A stretch of DNA of 46,541 nucleotides from Actinophytocola sp. (GTDB taxonomy: Bacteria; Actinomycetota; Actinomycetes; Mycobacteriales; Pseudonocardiaceae): the NCBI GenBank assembly GCA_009377475.1, contig WHTY01000030.1:1-46541 (forward strand), read 5' to 3'. Under the pieces are notes generated by a model that saw only the letters and a list, made by a program, of their open reading frames with translations, had not been told where the DNA came from and ran no database searches. Of the stretch, positions 16,740-26,041 are shown one piece after another (within the stretch, counting starts at the first letter, position 1; the number at the start of each line of letters is the position of its first letter). A program made the position numbers and the translations under genes.

Positions 16740-18566
16740 TCAGACCCCCCTCGCTGCCGCAGGGCCGGATTGTCGCTTGCTCCGCTGCGCCGCCGCGCCG
16801 ACGTCGGTGACCATGCCGAGCCCCGACAACGCGCGGTTGTTCAGGATCTTCCACTTCCCGGCCATGACCAGCATCGGGTGCGTCACCATGAACACGATGA
16901 CCAGGTCAAGCACCGTGGTCAGGCCGATGGTGAACGCGAAGCCCTTCACGCTGCCGACCGCGAGCAGGTAGAGCACGACGGCGGCCAGCAGCACGACCCC
17001 GTCCGCCGAGAGGATCGTCCTGCGGGATCTCACCCACGCTCGGGGGATCGCCGAGCGCACGCTGCGCCCGCCGCGTATCTCGTCCTTGATGCGTTCGAAG
17101 TAGACGACGAACGAGTCCGCGGTGACACCGATCGCGATGATCAGGCCCGCGATACCCGCGATGTCCAGTGTGAATCCGACCGATCGGCCCAGCAGGATGA
17201 TCACCGGGAACACCAGCGCCGCCGTCAGGCCGAGCGAGGCGATGAGCAGCACGCCGAGCAGCCGGTAGTAGGCCAAGCTGTAGAGCACGATCAGCGCGAA
17301 CCCGATGGCGCCCGCGATCAGCCCGGCACGCAGCGACGACAGGCCCAGCGTCGCGGAGACGGTCGAGGCGTCCGACGTCTCGAACGACAGCGGCAGCGAG
17401 CCGTACTTGAGGATTTGTGCGAGGTCCTGCGCCTCGGCCTGCGTGAAGTCACCGGTGATGCGGGTGTTGCCCGCGATCGCGGTCGTCACCGTCGGCGCCG
17501 AGACGACCTCGGTGTCGAGCACGAAGGCGACCCGCGCGGGGTTGCCCGGCGACTGCGCGGACTCCCTGGCGAGCTCCGAGGTGATCTGCGCCCACCGCGA
17601 GTTGCCCTCACCGGTGAAGGTGATGTTGACCTGGTAGCCGACACCGTCGCTGTTCACACTCGCGGTGGAGTCGCCGACCTGCTGGCCGTCGAGGATCACC
17701 GGGCCGAGGAGATACGCCAGCCGCTTGTCGTTGGACTGCCGGTCCTGGTCACAGGCGAGCAGCGGCAGGTCAGGATCGTCATTGCCGCGCAACGGATCCT
17801 TGGTTCCCTCCGAGCAGTCGATCTCCTGCAGGGCCTGCTGCAGAGCCTGCTGCGCCTCGGGACCGGCGCCAAGCAGGTCCTTGTTCTGCCGGACCTGCTT
17901 CGCCTGCGCGATCTCCTTGCGGGTCTCCTCCGGCAGCGACGAGTCGTCGTCCTGGGCACTGACCTGGTCGTCGCCTTGCGCCTTGGCGGGCGCGGCACCG
18001 GCGGCGCCACCACCACCGGACCCGGTGTCGGACGTGGCGCCGTCCTGCTCAGCGTCACCCGGCTTCGCGGCGCCGTTGTCACCCGACTTGCCGGGCTTGT
18101 CGCCCGAGCCGTCGCCACCGTCCTGGCCCGGCTGCTGCTTGGCGGCCGCCGGGTCGAACGGACCGGCGATGACCTTCCGGAACCCCAGCTTCGCGGTCTG
18201 ACCGAGGGTCTTGGCCTCCTGACCCTCATCGCCAGGCACCGTGATCACGAGCTGCCTGCCGTCCAGCACGACCTCGGCGCCGGAGACACCCAGGCCGTTC
18301 ACGCGCTCGGCGATGATCGCCCGCGCCTGGTCCAGCGACTCCTGGGTCGGCTCAGAGCCATCCGGCGTGCGCGCGGTCAGGGTGACGCTGGTGCCGCCCT
18401 TGAGGTCGATGCCGAGCCGCGGGCTCGGCTCCCGGTCACCGGTGAAGAACACCAGCCCGTACAGCACGACGACGATCAGGATGAAGAACGCCAGATAGCG
18501 TCCCGGACGAATGGTCCCGGCGGGTGGTGCCACGGGAGGGTCTCTCCTCGAACTAGTTCTTGACAT
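16740..18566 (-). CDS. secD: Protein translocase subunit SecD
   Basis: About 608 residues. N-terminal helix (YLAFFILIVVVLYGLVFF) followed by the DLKGGTSVTL motif, a large periplasmic domain and a C-terminal five-helix RND bundle (FTLDIAGIAGLIIAIGVTAD). Residues ~140-240 are a Gly/Asp/Gln-rich low-complexity insertion in the periplasmic part, longer than in E. coli. ATG 18566 is used because the protein then begins close to the first helix; ATG 18599 is an in-frame alternative. Neither has a convincing ribosome site. It lies between yajC and secF on one strand, an operon for Sec accessory proteins. Confidence 0.95.
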   Translation of the reverse strand: MSRTSSRRDPPVAPPAGTIRPGRYLAFFILIVVVLYGLVFFTGDREPSPRLGIDLKGGTSVTLTARTPDGSEPTQESLDQARAIIAERVNGLGVSGAEVVLDGRQLVITVPGDEGQEAKTLGQTAKLGFRKVIAGPFDPAAAKQQPGQDGGDGSGDKPGKSGDNGAAKPGDAEQDGATSDTGSGGGGAAGAAPAKAQGDDQVSAQDDDSSLPEETRKEIAQAKQVRQNKDLLGAGPEAQQALQQALQEIDCSEGTKDPLRGNDDPDLPLLACDQDRQSNDKRLAYLLGPVILDGQQVGDSTASVNSDGVGYQVNITFTGEGNSRWAQITSELARESAQSPGNPARVAFVLDTEVVSAPTVTTAIAGNTRITGDFTQAEAQDLAQILKYGSLPLSFETSDASTVSATLGLSSLRAGLIAGAIGFALIVLYSLAYYRLLGVLLIASLGLTAALVFPVIILLGRSVGFTLDIAGIAGLIIAIGVTADSFVVYFERIKDEIRGGRSVRSAIPRAWVRSRRTILSADGVVLLAAVVLYLLAVGSVKGFAFTIGLTTVLDLVIVFMVTHPMLVMAGKWKILNNRALSGLGMVTDVGAAAQRSKRQSGPAAARGV

Positions 18567-18671
18567 GCCCCCGGGTGGGGCACATGACGCACGTCGCATG
18601 GCCGCACGACGGCCATGGCTCGGGAACTGTACCCGTGACCACGTAAATCGTGCGTTATGCGAGGAAGATCG

Positions 18672-19073
18672 TTACTTACCCTTGTGCTCCAGCGGAGAGG
18701 CGACCTTGGCGCCACCGCGCTCGTCCGTGTCGCCGTCCTTGTCCGAGTCGTCGGTGATGTCAGCCTCGTCGCGGTCCTCGTCGAACTCGTCAACCTCGTC
18801 GACGTCCTCGTCGAACTCGTCGTCCTCGACCTTCTCCCGAACGGCGGGCCGCAGCCACGTCGTCACGACGCCGTCCGCGATCTCCAACTCGATCTTCGTG
18901 TCGTCACTGGCGTCGACGACGGTGCCCTCCAGCCCCGACGTGGTCCGCACCCGGTCGCCCTCGGTGAGGCTGTCCTGCAGCTGGTGGTGCGCCGCCATCT
19001 CCTTCTTCTGCTTGCGCACGGCGAAGAACATCATCAAGCCGAGGCCAGCCATCATCACGATGAGCAGTTCCAT
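18672..19073 (-). CDS. yajC: Preprotein translocase accessory subunit YajC
   Basis: 133 residues. One N-terminal membrane helix (LLIVMMAGLGLMMFFAV), then a compact beta domain (LTEGDRVRTTSGLEGTVV) typical of YajC. The C-terminal ~50 residues are extremely acidic (runs of D and E), an extension not found in E. coli YajC. It works with SecD and SecF, encoded just downstream. ATG 19073 has GAGGGAG upstream. Confidence 0.93.
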   Translation of the reverse strand: MELLIVMMAGLGLMMFFAVRKQKKEMAAHHQLQDSLTEGDRVRTTSGLEGTVVDASDDTKIELEIADGVVTTWLRPAVREKVEDDEFDEDVDEVDEFDEDRDEADITDDSDKDGDTDERGGAKVASPLEHKGK

Positions 19074-19203
19074 CGATTTCTCCCTCTAGGGGCACCGCGG
19101 TGATTCCGCCATGCCCGTTGGCGAGTACGTATTTGTTGCGAGTCTGCCAGTTTACGCCCCGGCCACCGACGGCAGCCCCTCCGTCACCGCAGCTCCCCGC
19201 GTA

Positions 19204-20352
19204 TCAGTCGAACAACGACTGAGCGGCGTCTGGCGTTCCGCCCTTCGGCGGCGGCAGCCCCAGGTGCTGCCACGCCGCTGGTGTGGCGACCCTGCCGCGC
19301 GGCGTGCGGGCGAGCATCCCGATCCGCACCAGGTACGGCTCGCACACCTCCTCCACCGTTGTCGCCTCCTCGCCGACCGCGACGGCCAGCGTCGACACTC
19401 CGACCGGGCCGCCGCCGAACAACCGCACCAGCGCGCCGAGCACCGCACGGTCCAGCCGGTCGAGGCCCCACTCGTCGACGTCGTACACCTCGAGCGCGGC
19501 CCGCGCCGTCTCCCGGGTGACCCTGCCGTCGGCGCGCACCTCGGCGTAGTCGCGGACCCGGCGCAGCAGGCGGTTGGCGATGCGGGGTGTGCCTCGGGAG
19601 CGGCCCGCGATCTCCTCCGCGCCGTCCGCTTCAAGCCAGACGTCCAGGATGGCCGCCGACCGGCGCAGCACCTGCTCCAGGTCGACGGGCTCGTAGAACT
19701 CCATGTGGCCGGTGAACCCGAACCGGTCCCGCAGCGGGCCGGTCAGTGCGCCGGACCGGGTGGTCGCGCCGACCAGGGTGAACGGCGCGATCTCCAGCGG
19801 GATGCTTGTCGCACCCGGCCCCTTGCCGACGACGACATCGACCCGGAAGTCCTCCATCGCCAGGTACAACATCTCCTCGGCGGGCCGGGCGATGCGGTGG
19901 ATCTCGTCGATGAACAGCACGTCGCCCTCGACCAGGTTCGACAACATCGCCGCGAGGTCACCGGCGCGTTCCAGGGCAGGCCCCGATGTGATGCGGATGG
20001 CGCTGTCCAGCTCGGACGCGATGATCATGGACAGGCTGGTCTTGCCGAGGCCGGGCGGGCCGGACAGCAATACGTGGTCCGGCGGCACTCCCCTGCGCTT
20101 GGCGCTCTGCAGCACCAGCTCCAACTGCTCGCGCACCCTGGCCTGGCCGACGAACTCGGACAGCCTTCGCGGGCGCAGCGTCGTCTCGACCTCGCGCTCG
20201 CCGTTCTCCGGCAGGGCGGACAGCGACGTCGACTCGGCGGCGTCAGGGCCTCCGTCCGCGCCGTGCGCGTCGTCAACGTCGCCTGACTCTGCGACCGCGT
20301 CCCCAGTGTCGGCAGGGTGGGCGGAATCCGCGGCCGTGTACTCCTCGCTCAT
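19204..20352 (-). CDS. ruvB: Holliday junction branch migration helicase RuvB
   Basis: About 382 residues. Hexameric AAA+ motor that drives branch migration with RuvA. Walker A GPPGLGKT, Walker [10 protein letters not shown], sensor [10 protein letters not shown] and arginine finger region GPLRDRFG are intact, followed by the C-terminal winged helix. The N-terminus carries a disordered acidic extension of ~50 residues before the conserved [17 protein letters not shown] 20352 has GAGGA just upstream; GTG 20382, which overlaps the ruvA stop by 4 nt, is an equally plausible coupled start. Confidence 0.97.
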   Translation of the reverse strand: MSEEYTAADSAHPADTGDAVAESGDVDDAHGADGGPDAAESTSLSALPENGEREVETTLRPRRLSEFVGQARVREQLELVLQSAKRRGVPPDHVLLSGPPGLGKTSLSMIIASELDSAIRITSGPALERAGDLAAMLSNLVEGDVLFIDEIHRIARPAEEMLYLAMEDFRVDVVVGKGPGATSIPLEIAPFTLVGATTRSGALTGPLRDRFGFTGHMEFYEPVDLEQVLRRSAAILDVWLEADGAEEIAGRSRGTPRIANRLLRRVRDYAEVRADGRVTRETARAALEVYDVDEWGLDRLDRAVLGALVRLFGGGPVGVSTLAVAVGEEATTVEEVCEPYLVRIGMLARTPRGRVATPAAWQHLGLPPPKGGTPDAAQSLFD

Positions 20353-20378
20353 GACGTCCTCATCGTGCATCCCGCTCG

Positions 20379-21017
20379 TCACCGCTTCTTACCGAGGACC
20401 CCCAGCGCGGCCCGCAGCACGGCGGAGGTGTCGCCAGTACCCCCGGAGCCATTGTCACCGCCGTTCGCGGCGAGCACCCCATCAACCGCTTTCTCCGCCT
20501 GCTTGGCCTGGAAGCCCAGCGAGACCAGCGCCTCCACGACGTCGGGTTTGACCCCGCTCGCGGCCTCACTGGGCGCCGCGCCGACAGCACCGCCACCGGC
20601 CGCGTTGCCCGCCGGGGCCGCGTCCACCTTGTCCCGCAGTTCGAGGCTGAGTCGCTCCGCACCTTTCTTCCCGATGCCGGGCACCTGCGTGAGCACCGTG
20701 GTGTTGCCCTCGGCCAGCGCCGTACGCAGGGTGTCCGGCTGCAGCACGGCGAGCGCCGCCAGCGCCAGCCGTGGCCCGATACCCGACACCGACTGGAGCA
20801 GCACGAACAGCTCGCGCGACTCGGTCTCGACGAAGCCGTACAACGTCAGCGAGTCCTCCCGGACCACGAGCTGCGTGTGCAGCGTGGTCTGCTCCCCCAC
20901 CCGCAGGGTGGCGAGGGTGGCCGGGGTCGCCAGCACGGCGAGTCCGACACCACCGACCTCGACCACGACGTGATCGAGTGAGATCGCGAGCACCTGCCCG
21001 CGTACCGACGAGATCAT
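20379..21017 (-). CDS. ruvA: Holliday junction DNA helicase subunit RuvA
   Basis: 212 residues. Tetrameric junction-binding protein. N-terminal OB domain ([25 protein letters not shown] cut here: residues 1-65), helix-hairpin-helix repeats ([16 protein letters not shown] and [19 protein letters not shown]), then a Gly/Ala linker and the RuvB-contacting C-terminal domain ([19 protein letters not shown]). ATG 21017 has AGGAGG upstream and overlaps the ruvC stop (ATGA, 21014-21017), indicating coupled translation. Confidence 0.96.
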   Translation of the reverse strand: MISSVRGQVLAISLDHVVVEVGGVGLAVLATPATLATLRVGEQTTLHTQLVVREDSLTLYGFVETESRELFVLLQSVSGIGPRLALAALAVLQPDTLRTALAEGNTTVLTQVPGIGKKGAERLSLELRDKVDAAPAGNAAGGGAVGAAPSEAASGVKPDVVEALVSLGFQAKQAEKAVDGVLAANGGDNGSGGTGDTSAVLRAALGVLGKKR

Positions 21018-21625
21018 CGCGTTCCTCCTCGGCGCAGCGCCGTGTTCTGCCGTGCCGCGCCGTTTCGTTGTGCCCGCGCGGCTGCGAGCCGCGCCTTGTG
21101 TGCTTTGGCCAGGCCGGCCGCGCGCCGCTCCGCTTCGGCGAGCCTGGCGCGCATCGGCTCCCGCCAGAGGTGGCAGACGGCGAGCGCCAGCGCGTCGGCG
21201 GTGTCGGCGGGCTTGGGACGTTCCTGGAGTTGTAGCAGCCGGGTGACCATGGTGGTGACCTGCTGTTTGTCCGCGCGCCCCGAGCCGGTGACGGCCGCCT
21301 TGACCTCGCTCGGCGTGTGGAACCCGACCGGCAACGACCGCCGTGCCGCGCTCAGCGCGACCACGCCGCTGGCCTGCGCGGTGCCCATCGCCGTGCGGAC
21401 GTTCTGCTGGCTGAACACCCGCTCGATGGCGACCGCGTCGGGTTGGTACATGTCGAGCCACTCCTCGACGGCGTCGGCGACCTGGCGCAACCGGTCGGCC
21501 AGCTCCAGGTCCGCCGGGGTGCGCACCACGTGCACGCCGACGCAGCTCACCTGCCGCCCGGTGCCGCCGTCGACGATGCCGACCCCGCATCGGGTCAGCC
21601 CGGGGTCCACCCCGAGAACGCGCAC
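21014..21625 (-). CDS. ruvC: Crossover junction endodeoxyribonuclease RuvC
   Basis: About 203 residues. Holliday junction resolvase with the acidic catalytic set visible: Asp in VLGVDPGL near the N-terminus, Glu in [10 protein letters not shown], and Asp residues in [14 protein letters not shown]. The C-terminal ~40 residues form an Arg/Ala-rich extension. GTG 21625 is preferred to TTG 21631 because GGAGG is correctly spaced for it. First gene of the ruvC-ruvA-ruvB unit. Confidence 0.96.
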   Translation of the reverse strand: MRVLGVDPGLTRCGVGIVDGGTGRQVSCVGVHVVRTPADLELADRLRQVADAVEEWLDMYQPDAVAIERVFSQQNVRTAMGTAQASGVVALSAARRSLPVGFHTPSEVKAAVTGSGRADKQQVTTMVTRLLQLQERPKPADTADALALAVCHLWREPMRARLAEAERRAAGLAKAHKARLAAARAQRNGAARQNTALRRGGTR

Positions 21626-21714
21626 CGGCAACCTCCACCACGGCGAACACTCGTTCGAGGAGGGAGGTTACCTGTCCGCACTCGGCGGACTCGACCCGAC
21701 GCGCCGGAAAGCGG

Positions 21715-22236
21715 TCAGTCGAGATCGAAGGATGGCTCGCCGGTCGCGTTCAGCACGGGCTGCCACTGCGCGAAGCCCTCGGGGGCGTCGTCGTCCCAGG
21801 GCCAACTGCCGTCCGGCGTCGGCACGATGATCTGCAGGCCGGGGAAGTCGCCGTCGGGGTAGAGCACGAACGCCGAGCCGAAGAACACCGGGTAGTACTG
21901 CGGGTCGACGTGCTCGACGGCGACCGGGATGCCCTCGAAGAAGCCGTCGTAGAGCACGCCAGGCTCGAACTCGACGCCCATCACGGCCTTGTCGACGTAC
22001 GCGTCGAGCAGCACCGTGGCGAGCTGTTCCGGCAGGCCGACGACGACCGCTTCCGGAACGCCGTGCTTGCGCCACGCGCCCGCGGTGAAGCAGTAGCCGC
22101 CGACGCCGTCCTCGGGCGCGACCGATACGACCGCGTTACCTCGGGTGTCCGCTTCCTTGATCAGCCAGTCACGAAGCTGCTCGAGATCATCGGTCTTGGG
22201 CGCCGGTGTGGGTGATGCGTCCGTGGTCACGGGCAC
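21715..22236 (-). CDS. DUF4262-like protein
   Basis: About 173 residues, soluble, no signal peptide. A helical N-terminus is followed by a domain with [24 protein letters not shown] and a later [22 protein letters not shown], which resembles DUF4262 proteins of unknown function. GTG 22236 or GTG 22230 could be the start. It sits between yebC and ruvC on the same strand, an unusual passenger in that otherwise conserved order. Confidence 0.65.
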   Translation of the reverse strand: MPVTTDASPTPAPKTDDLEQLRDWLIKEADTRGNAVVSVAPEDGVGGYCFTAGAWRKHGVPEAVVVGLPEQLATVLLDAYVDKAVMGVEFEPGVLYDGFFEGIPVAVEHVDPQYYPVFFGSAFVLYPDGDFPGLQIIVPTPDGSWPWDDDAPEGFAQWQPVLNATGEPSFDLD

Positions 22237-22318
22237 TCATTGTGCCTGCTTACGGTCCGCTTTCCCCAGGACCGTCCAGCGGATCTTGTCATCACCCGTC
22301 CGGCGTAGCAATCACGAA

Positions 22319-22355
22319 GCGGCATGCTGCCGTGGGTACCCCGGCGGCATGCCGC
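22319..22355 (-). terminator. Hairpin downstream of yebC
   Basis: Perfect 9-bp stem GCGGCATGC / GCATGCCGC (22319-22327, 22347-22355) with a 19-nt loop; a further CACGAA/TTCGTG pair (22313-22318, 22364-22369) can extend it. It lies just past the yebC stop. Confidence 0.55.
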
Positions 22356-22371
22356 GTGTCCGTTTCGTGGC

Positions 22372-23121
22372 TCAGCCGACCTCGGCGAGCACCTCGTCGC
22401 TGACGTCGAAGTTGGCGTAGACGTTCTGCACGTCGTCGGCGTCCTCGAGCGCCTCGATCAGCTTGAACACCTTCTTCGCGCCGTCCGCGTCGAGCGGCAC
22501 GTTCACCGACGCCAAGAAGCTGTTCTCCGCCGACTCGTACTCGTACCCGGCCTCGCGCACCGCGTCGCGCACCGCGACCAGGTCGGTGGCCTCGGAGACG
22601 ATCTCGAAGCTCTCGCCGAGGTCGTTGACCTCTTCGGCACCGGCCTCAAGCACCGCCATGAGCACGTCGTCCTCGGTGAGCCCGTTCTTCGGCACGATCA
22701 CGACGCCCTTGCGGTTGAACAGGTACGACACCGAACCGGGGTCGGCAAGCGAGCCGCCGTTGCGGGTCAGCGCGGTGCGCACCTCGCCAGCGGCGCGGTT
22801 CTTGTTGTCGGTCAGGCACTCGATCAGCACGGCGACGCCGTTGGGCGCGTAACCCTCGTACATGATCGTCTGCCAGTCGGCGCCACCGGCTTCCTCACCG
22901 GCGCCGCGCTTGCGGGCGCGCTCGATGTTGTCCTTGGGGACGGAGTTCTTGTTCGCCTTGAGGATCGCGTCGTAGAGCGTCGGGTTGCCCTCGGGGTCAC
23001 CCCCGCCGGTGCGGGCGGCGACCTCGATGTTCTTGATCAGCCGTGCGAACAGCTTGCCCCGCTTGGCGTCGAGGGCGGCCTTCTTGTGCTTCGTGGTGGC
23101 CCACTTGGAGTGGCCGCTCAT
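22372..23121 (-). CDS. yebC: YebC/PmpR family protein
   Basis: 249 residues with the full YebC signature: [20 protein letters not shown] at the start, then [26 protein letters not shown] and [12 protein letters not shown]. The family was annotated as transcriptional regulators; recent work on YebC-type proteins points to ribosome/translation roles for some members. ATG 23121 has GGAGGA upstream. It precedes ruvCAB and follows pdxT, the conserved actinobacterial arrangement. Confidence 0.96.
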   Translation of the reverse strand: MSGHSKWATTKHKKAALDAKRGKLFARLIKNIEVAARTGGGDPEGNPTLYDAILKANKNSVPKDNIERARKRGAGEEAGGADWQTIMYEGYAPNGVAVLIECLTDNKNRAAGEVRTALTRNGGSLADPGSVSYLFNRKGVVIVPKNGLTEDDVLMAVLEAGAEEVNDLGESFEIVSEATDLVAVRDAVREAGYEYESAENSFLASVNVPLDADGAKKVFKLIEALEDADDVQNVYANFDVSDEVLAEVG

Positions 23122-23152
23122 TTGTCCTCCATCTTCATCGCTACCTGCGTCC

Positions 23153-23791
23153 TCATGCCGCGTCCTCCGACACGGCCGCGCGGACCATGTCCGCGAACAG
23201 CCGGTGGACCCTGCCGTCGCCGGTGAGCTCGGGGTGGAACGCGGTCGCGAGCACGGCGCCCTGGCGAACCGCGACGATCCTACCCGCGGCGGGTCCCGCG
23301 GCAGCGGTGTCCGGCACGGCGGCGAGGACCTCGACGTCCTGGCGGGTCGACTCGACCCACGGCGCCCGGATGAACACCGCGTGCACCGGTCCATCGTCGA
23401 TTCCGGTGAAGGTCAGGTCCTCCTCGAAGGAGTCCACCTGCCTGCCGAACGCGTTCCGCCGCACCGTGATGTCCAACGCGCTGAGCTGGTGCTGGTCTTG
23501 CCTGCCGTCGAGCACCTCGTTCGCCAGCAGGATCATCCCGGCGCACGAGCCGTAGGCGGGCATCCCGTTAGCGAGCCGCTTCCGCAGGGGTTCGAGCAGG
23601 TCGAACGTGTCCAGCAGCCGCGACATCGTCGTCGACTCGCCGCCGGGGATGACAAGGCCGTCCACGGCGGCCAGTTCCGACTCCCTGCGCACCGTCATGG
23701 TGCGCACGCCAGCGGCGCGCAGCGACGCGACGTGCTCCCGCACATCGCCCTGCAACGCGAGCACACCGACACATGGTTGAGCAGCAGACAA
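23153..23791 (-). CDS. pdxT: Pyridoxal 5'-phosphate synthase glutaminase subunit PdxT
   Basis: About 212 residues. Class I glutaminase that releases ammonia for PdxS. The oxyanion segment [13 protein letters not shown], nucleophile Cys in [11 protein letters not shown] and the C-terminal His/Glu in [10 protein letters not shown] are intact. TTG 23791 is chosen because GGAGGG lies 9 nt upstream and the resulting protein begins close to the conserved [12 protein letters not shown] 23827 has no ribosome site. Its partner pdxS is not adjacent but lies about 5.7 kb away at 29446-30372 on the same strand. Confidence 0.95.
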   Translation of the reverse strand: MSAAQPCVGVLALQGDVREHVASLRAAGVRTMTVRRESELAAVDGLVIPGGESTTMSRLLDTFDLLEPLRKRLANGMPAYGSCAGMILLANEVLDGRQDQHQLSALDITVRRNAFGRQVDSFEEDLTFTGIDDGPVHAVFIRAPWVESTRQDVEVLAAVPDTAAAGPAAGRIVAVRQGAVLATAFHPELTGDGRVHRLFADMVRAAVSEDAA

Positions 23792-23879
23792 ACCGCGATT
23801 CCCTCCGAAATGACTGCTCACCAGCATAAACGCGCCGGGTTGGCGCGCGCTGACCGGGTGCGGATAGCCAGCTGGCCGA

Positions 23880-23940
23880 GGGTGCGCCCAAGGTGCCCTT
23901 CGGTACATATTCGGTACCGAAGGGCACCTTGGGCGCACCC
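23880..23940. terminator. 27-bp perfect palindrome between azlD and pdxT
   Basis: Arms 23880-23906 and 23914-23940 are perfect reverse complements over 27 bp with a 7-nt loop (ATATTCG). The arm core is AAGGTGCCCTTCGG. It begins about 25 bp past the azlD stop and could end the azlCD transcript in either direction. The length and perfection suggest a conserved or dispersed element rather than a minimal terminator. Confidence 0.7.
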
Positions 23941-23964
23941 GGGCTCCGGCTCGCTCGACCGGAC

Positions 23965-24288
23965 TCAGGGCACCCCGGCCAGTCGCAGCAGGGCGGCGGT
24001 CGCGGCGGCGGCGAGCACCACCACGACGAACGGCGCTTTGCGCCAGGCCAGCACCCCACCGACCAACACCCCGGCGGGACGCGCCCAGCCCGCGAAGCCC
24101 TCGGCCTCGGTCAGTGCCGCCGTGCCGACCAGCGCGGCCAGCAGCAGGACGGCGGCCAGCGTCATCGCCTCTTCCGCGCGTTGCGGCAGCCGCACGCGCT
24201 CACGCAACATGGGCCCGCAGGCGCGCAGCGCATAGGTTCCCGCCGCCAGCACCACGACGGCGACGATCAGGATCACCTGCTCGGACAC
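23965..24288 (-). CDS. azlD: AzlD-type branched-chain amino acid transport subunit
   Basis: 107 residues with about four transmembrane helices and the AzlD hallmark of a short first helix followed by [10 protein letters not shown]. Members pair with AzlC to export branched-chain amino acids. GTG 24288 has GGAGG five nt upstream. It overlaps the end of azlC by 16 bp, so the two are translated together. Confidence 0.88.
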   Translation of the reverse strand: MSEQVILIVAVVVLAAGTYALRACGPMLRERVRLPQRAEEAMTLAAVLLLAALVGTAALTEAEGFAGWARPAGVLVGGVLAWRKAPFVVVVLAAAATAALLRLAGVP

Positions 24289-25025
24289 GACGCCTCCTCC
24301 CCGGACGATGCCGGGTCCGCTGCCGACGCCGTGCGCTCGCGTGCGCGTTGTTCGTGCAGCACGAGCGCGATCGGCAGGGCGAGCAGCGACAGCAACACCG
24401 GAAGCCCGGCTGGCAGCAGCGGCGTCGCCGCCAGCGCCACCGCCACACCGACCAGCGCCGCCGCCCCGGTCGCCTTGTCCCGCAGCGACGGCAGCACCAG
24501 CGCCAGCAGCACGGCGGGGAACGCCGCATCGAGGCCGAGCGCCGCCGTGTCGCTGACGGCGGTGCCCGCCACGGCACCGAGCACGACGCCGACGTTCCAG
24601 CACACGAACAGCCCCACGCCGCACGCCCAGTACGCCGCCTTGCGACGTTCGGCGTCCCGCTGGGCGAGCGCGAAGGCGACCGTCTCGTCGATCATCACGT
24701 GGGTGCCCACCCACTTCCGCCAACCCCTGCCCAGGACGTCGCCGATCGCGAAACCAAACGGCACATGACGCGCGTTCACCAGCAGTCCGGCCAATACGGC
24801 GGCGACCGGGTTCCCGCCCGCTGCGATGATGCCCACGAACAGGAACTGCGCCGCACCGGCGAAGACCAGCACCGACAGCAGCATCGGCAGCCACATCGGC
24901 AGCCCGGACCCGACCGCGATCGCCCCGAAGGAGAGGCCGACGATGCCGTCCGCGAGCAGCACCAGCGCGATGTCCCTCGCGAGATCCCCCTGCACCAAAC
25001 GTCTTGTTCGATTAAACGAACGCAT
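24273..25025 (-). CDS. azlC: AzlC-type branched-chain amino acid exporter
   Basis: About 250 residues, five or six transmembrane helices. Family pattern visible in ADGIVGLSFGAIAVGSGLP, FAGAAQFLFVGIIAAG and LVNARHVPFGFAI. Forms the exporter with AzlD. ATG 25025 is used; on the minus strand TTGACG-17 nt-CATTAT lies 7 nt before it, so the message may be leaderless. GTG 24995 would still keep all helices. The divergent XRE-cupin regulator is its likely controller. Confidence 0.88.
   Translation of the reverse strand: MRSFNRTRRLVQGDLARDIALVLLADGIVGLSFGAIAVGSGLPMWLPMLLSVLVFAGAAQFLFVGIIAAGGNPVAAVLAGLLVNARHVPFGFAIGDVLGRGWRKWVGTHVMIDETVAFALAQRDAERRKAAYWACGVGLFVCWNVGVVLGAVAGTAVSDTAALGLDAAFPAVLLALVLPSLRDKATGAAALVGVAVALAATPLLPAGLPVLLSLLALPIALVLHEQRARERTASAADPASSGEEASCPSR
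25006..25021. promoter_or_regulatory. Candidate operator 1 (GTTCG-N6-CGAAC)
   Basis: Dyad GTTCG-ATTAAA-CGAAC inside the first codons of azlC and across the expected -35 region of the plus-strand regulator promoter, whose perfect TATAAT lies at 25032-25037. Same dyad geometry as operator 2. Confidence 0.55.
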
Positions 25026-25031
25026 GGACAC

Positions 25032-25038
25032 TATAATG
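25032..25038. promoter_or_regulatory. Back-to-back -10 boxes for azlC and the XRE-cupin gene
   Basis: TATAAT (25032-25037) reads toward the regulator. On the opposite strand CATTAT (25033-25038) is preceded at 17 bp by TTGACG (25056-25061), reading toward azlC. The two promoters share the same bases. Confidence 0.55.
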
Positions 25039-25052
25039 AACGACGCGACATC

Positions 25053-25068
25053 GTTCGTCAACACGAAC
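25053..25068. promoter_or_regulatory. Candidate operator 2 (GTTCG-N6-CGAAC)
   Basis: Dyad GTTCG-TCAACA-CGAAC, extending to perfect 8-bp arms TCGTTCGT/ACGAACGA (25051-25070). It contains the azlC -35 TTGACG on the minus strand, so binding here should block azlC. Candidate site for the adjacent XRE-cupin protein. Confidence 0.6.
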
Positions 25069-25090
25069 GAGTGTACTTCTGGAGCGAACA

Positions 25091-25654
25091 ATGCCGGATG
25101 ACCCGACCACCGCGCCGCTGGCGGCCATCGCCGACGCCTTGCGGCGCGAACGCACGCGCGCCGGGCTCTCGCTCAGCGAGGTCGCCAAACGCGCCGGCAT
25201 CGCCAAGTCCACGCTCTCCCAGTTGGAGTCCGGCGCGGGCAACCCCAGCATCGAGACGCTCTGGTCGCTCGGCGTCGCCCTTGAGGTGCCGTTCTCGCGG
25301 CTCGTCGACCCGCCTAAGCCGACGGTGCGAGTAGTCCGGGCGGGTGAAGGCCCCGCGGTGACCTCCGAACAGGCGCACTTCATCGGCACGCTCCTGGCGG
25401 CCTGCCCGCCCCACGCCCGCCGCGACCTCTACGTCATCGCCATCGAGCCGGGCGCGCCCCGCAAGGCCGACCCGCACAACCCCGGCACCGTCGAGCACCT
25501 GATCGTCGGCGCGGGACGCATCCGCACCGGCCCCGCAGGGGACCCGGTCGAGCTCGGCACCGGCGACTACACGGCGTTTCCCGGCGACGTCCCGCACGTG
25601 TACGAAGCGCTCGAGCCGGGGACGTGGATCGTGCTGGTCATGGAGCACACATGA
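25091..25654 (+). CDS. XRE-family regulator with cupin sensor domain
   Basis: 187 residues. N-terminal helix-turn-helix (~10-65: SLSEVAKRAGIAKSTLSQLE) and a C-terminal cupin_2 barrel (~105-185) with HNPGTVEHLIV, typical of one-component regulators that sense small metabolites. Divergent from azlC, so control of amino acid export and of itself is the natural inference. ATG 25091 has GGAG 6 nt upstream and a leader of about 45 nt from the predicted promoter. The next gene overlaps its stop by 4 nt. Confidence 0.88.
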   Translation: MPDDPTTAPLAAIADALRRERTRAGLSLSEVAKRAGIAKSTLSQLESGAGNPSIETLWSLGVALEVPFSRLVDPPKPTVRVVRAGEGPAVTSEQAHFIGTLLAACPPHARRDLYVIAIEPGAPRKADPHNPGTVEHLIVGAGRIRTGPAGDPVELGTGDYTAFPGDVPHVYEALEPGTWIVLVMEHT

Positions 25655-25836
25655 CGGCCACCGCTGAGCCGATCCACTGCGAGCGCTGCGGCCGCGACCG
25701 CGCGGCGGACACCGTCCTCGACGCGCTCGCCTGGGTCAGCGACACCGACGCCGGCGGCACCCGGTGGCTGTGCCCGGACTGCGCGCGGAGCCACGTGCGC
25801 GACATCGAGGGCAAACTCCCGCGTGAGTACTGGTGA
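25651..25836 (+). CDS. Small zinc-ribbon-like protein
   Basis: 61 residues with two Cys pairs, HCERCGRD near the N-terminus and WLCPDCARSH near the C-terminus, suitable for one zinc ion. The ATG overlaps the stop of the XRE-cupin gene (ATGA), so it is translated with the regulator. No known function; such short treble-clef or ribbon proteins are common in actinobacteria and usually unassigned. Confidence 0.7.
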   Translation: MTATAEPIHCERCGRDRAADTVLDALAWVSDTDAGGTRWLCPDCARSHVRDIEGKLPREYW

Positions 25837-25865
25837 CGGCTGACCACATACCAAGAAGATCGGAA

Positions 25866-25910
25866 GCCAGGCCGACTGGCACACTCGCCTCACCTGCGAG
25901 TCGGCCCGGC
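25866..25910 (+). terminator. Hairpin after the XRE-cupin/zinc-ribbon unit
   Basis: Arms GCCAGGCCGACT (25866-25877) and AGTCGGCCCGGC (25899-25910) pair at 11 of 12 positions; an alternative inner hairpin ACTCGC/GCGAGT exists in the same stretch. Placed 30 bp past the zinc-ribbon stop. Confidence 0.5.
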
Positions 25911-26041
25911 TGTAGATCGGATTGGTAGCTACTAACGCTGTAACACGAACGGGTTACGATACGACGGATTTCGTACAGCCCGGTGACACCGGGCAGTCAC
26001 TTCTGCGACACGTCCGTCCTTGGAGAAAGCGGGACCCGCGC

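Noticed and set aside
16770..18563. 597-codon plus-strand frame opposite secD
   Set aside because: Antisense shadow; the minus strand encodes SecD with clear motifs.
25978..25994. Small hairpin GCCCGG/CCGGGC before the small membrane ORF
   Set aside because: 6-bp stem in GC-rich DNA with no flanking signal; could be chance.
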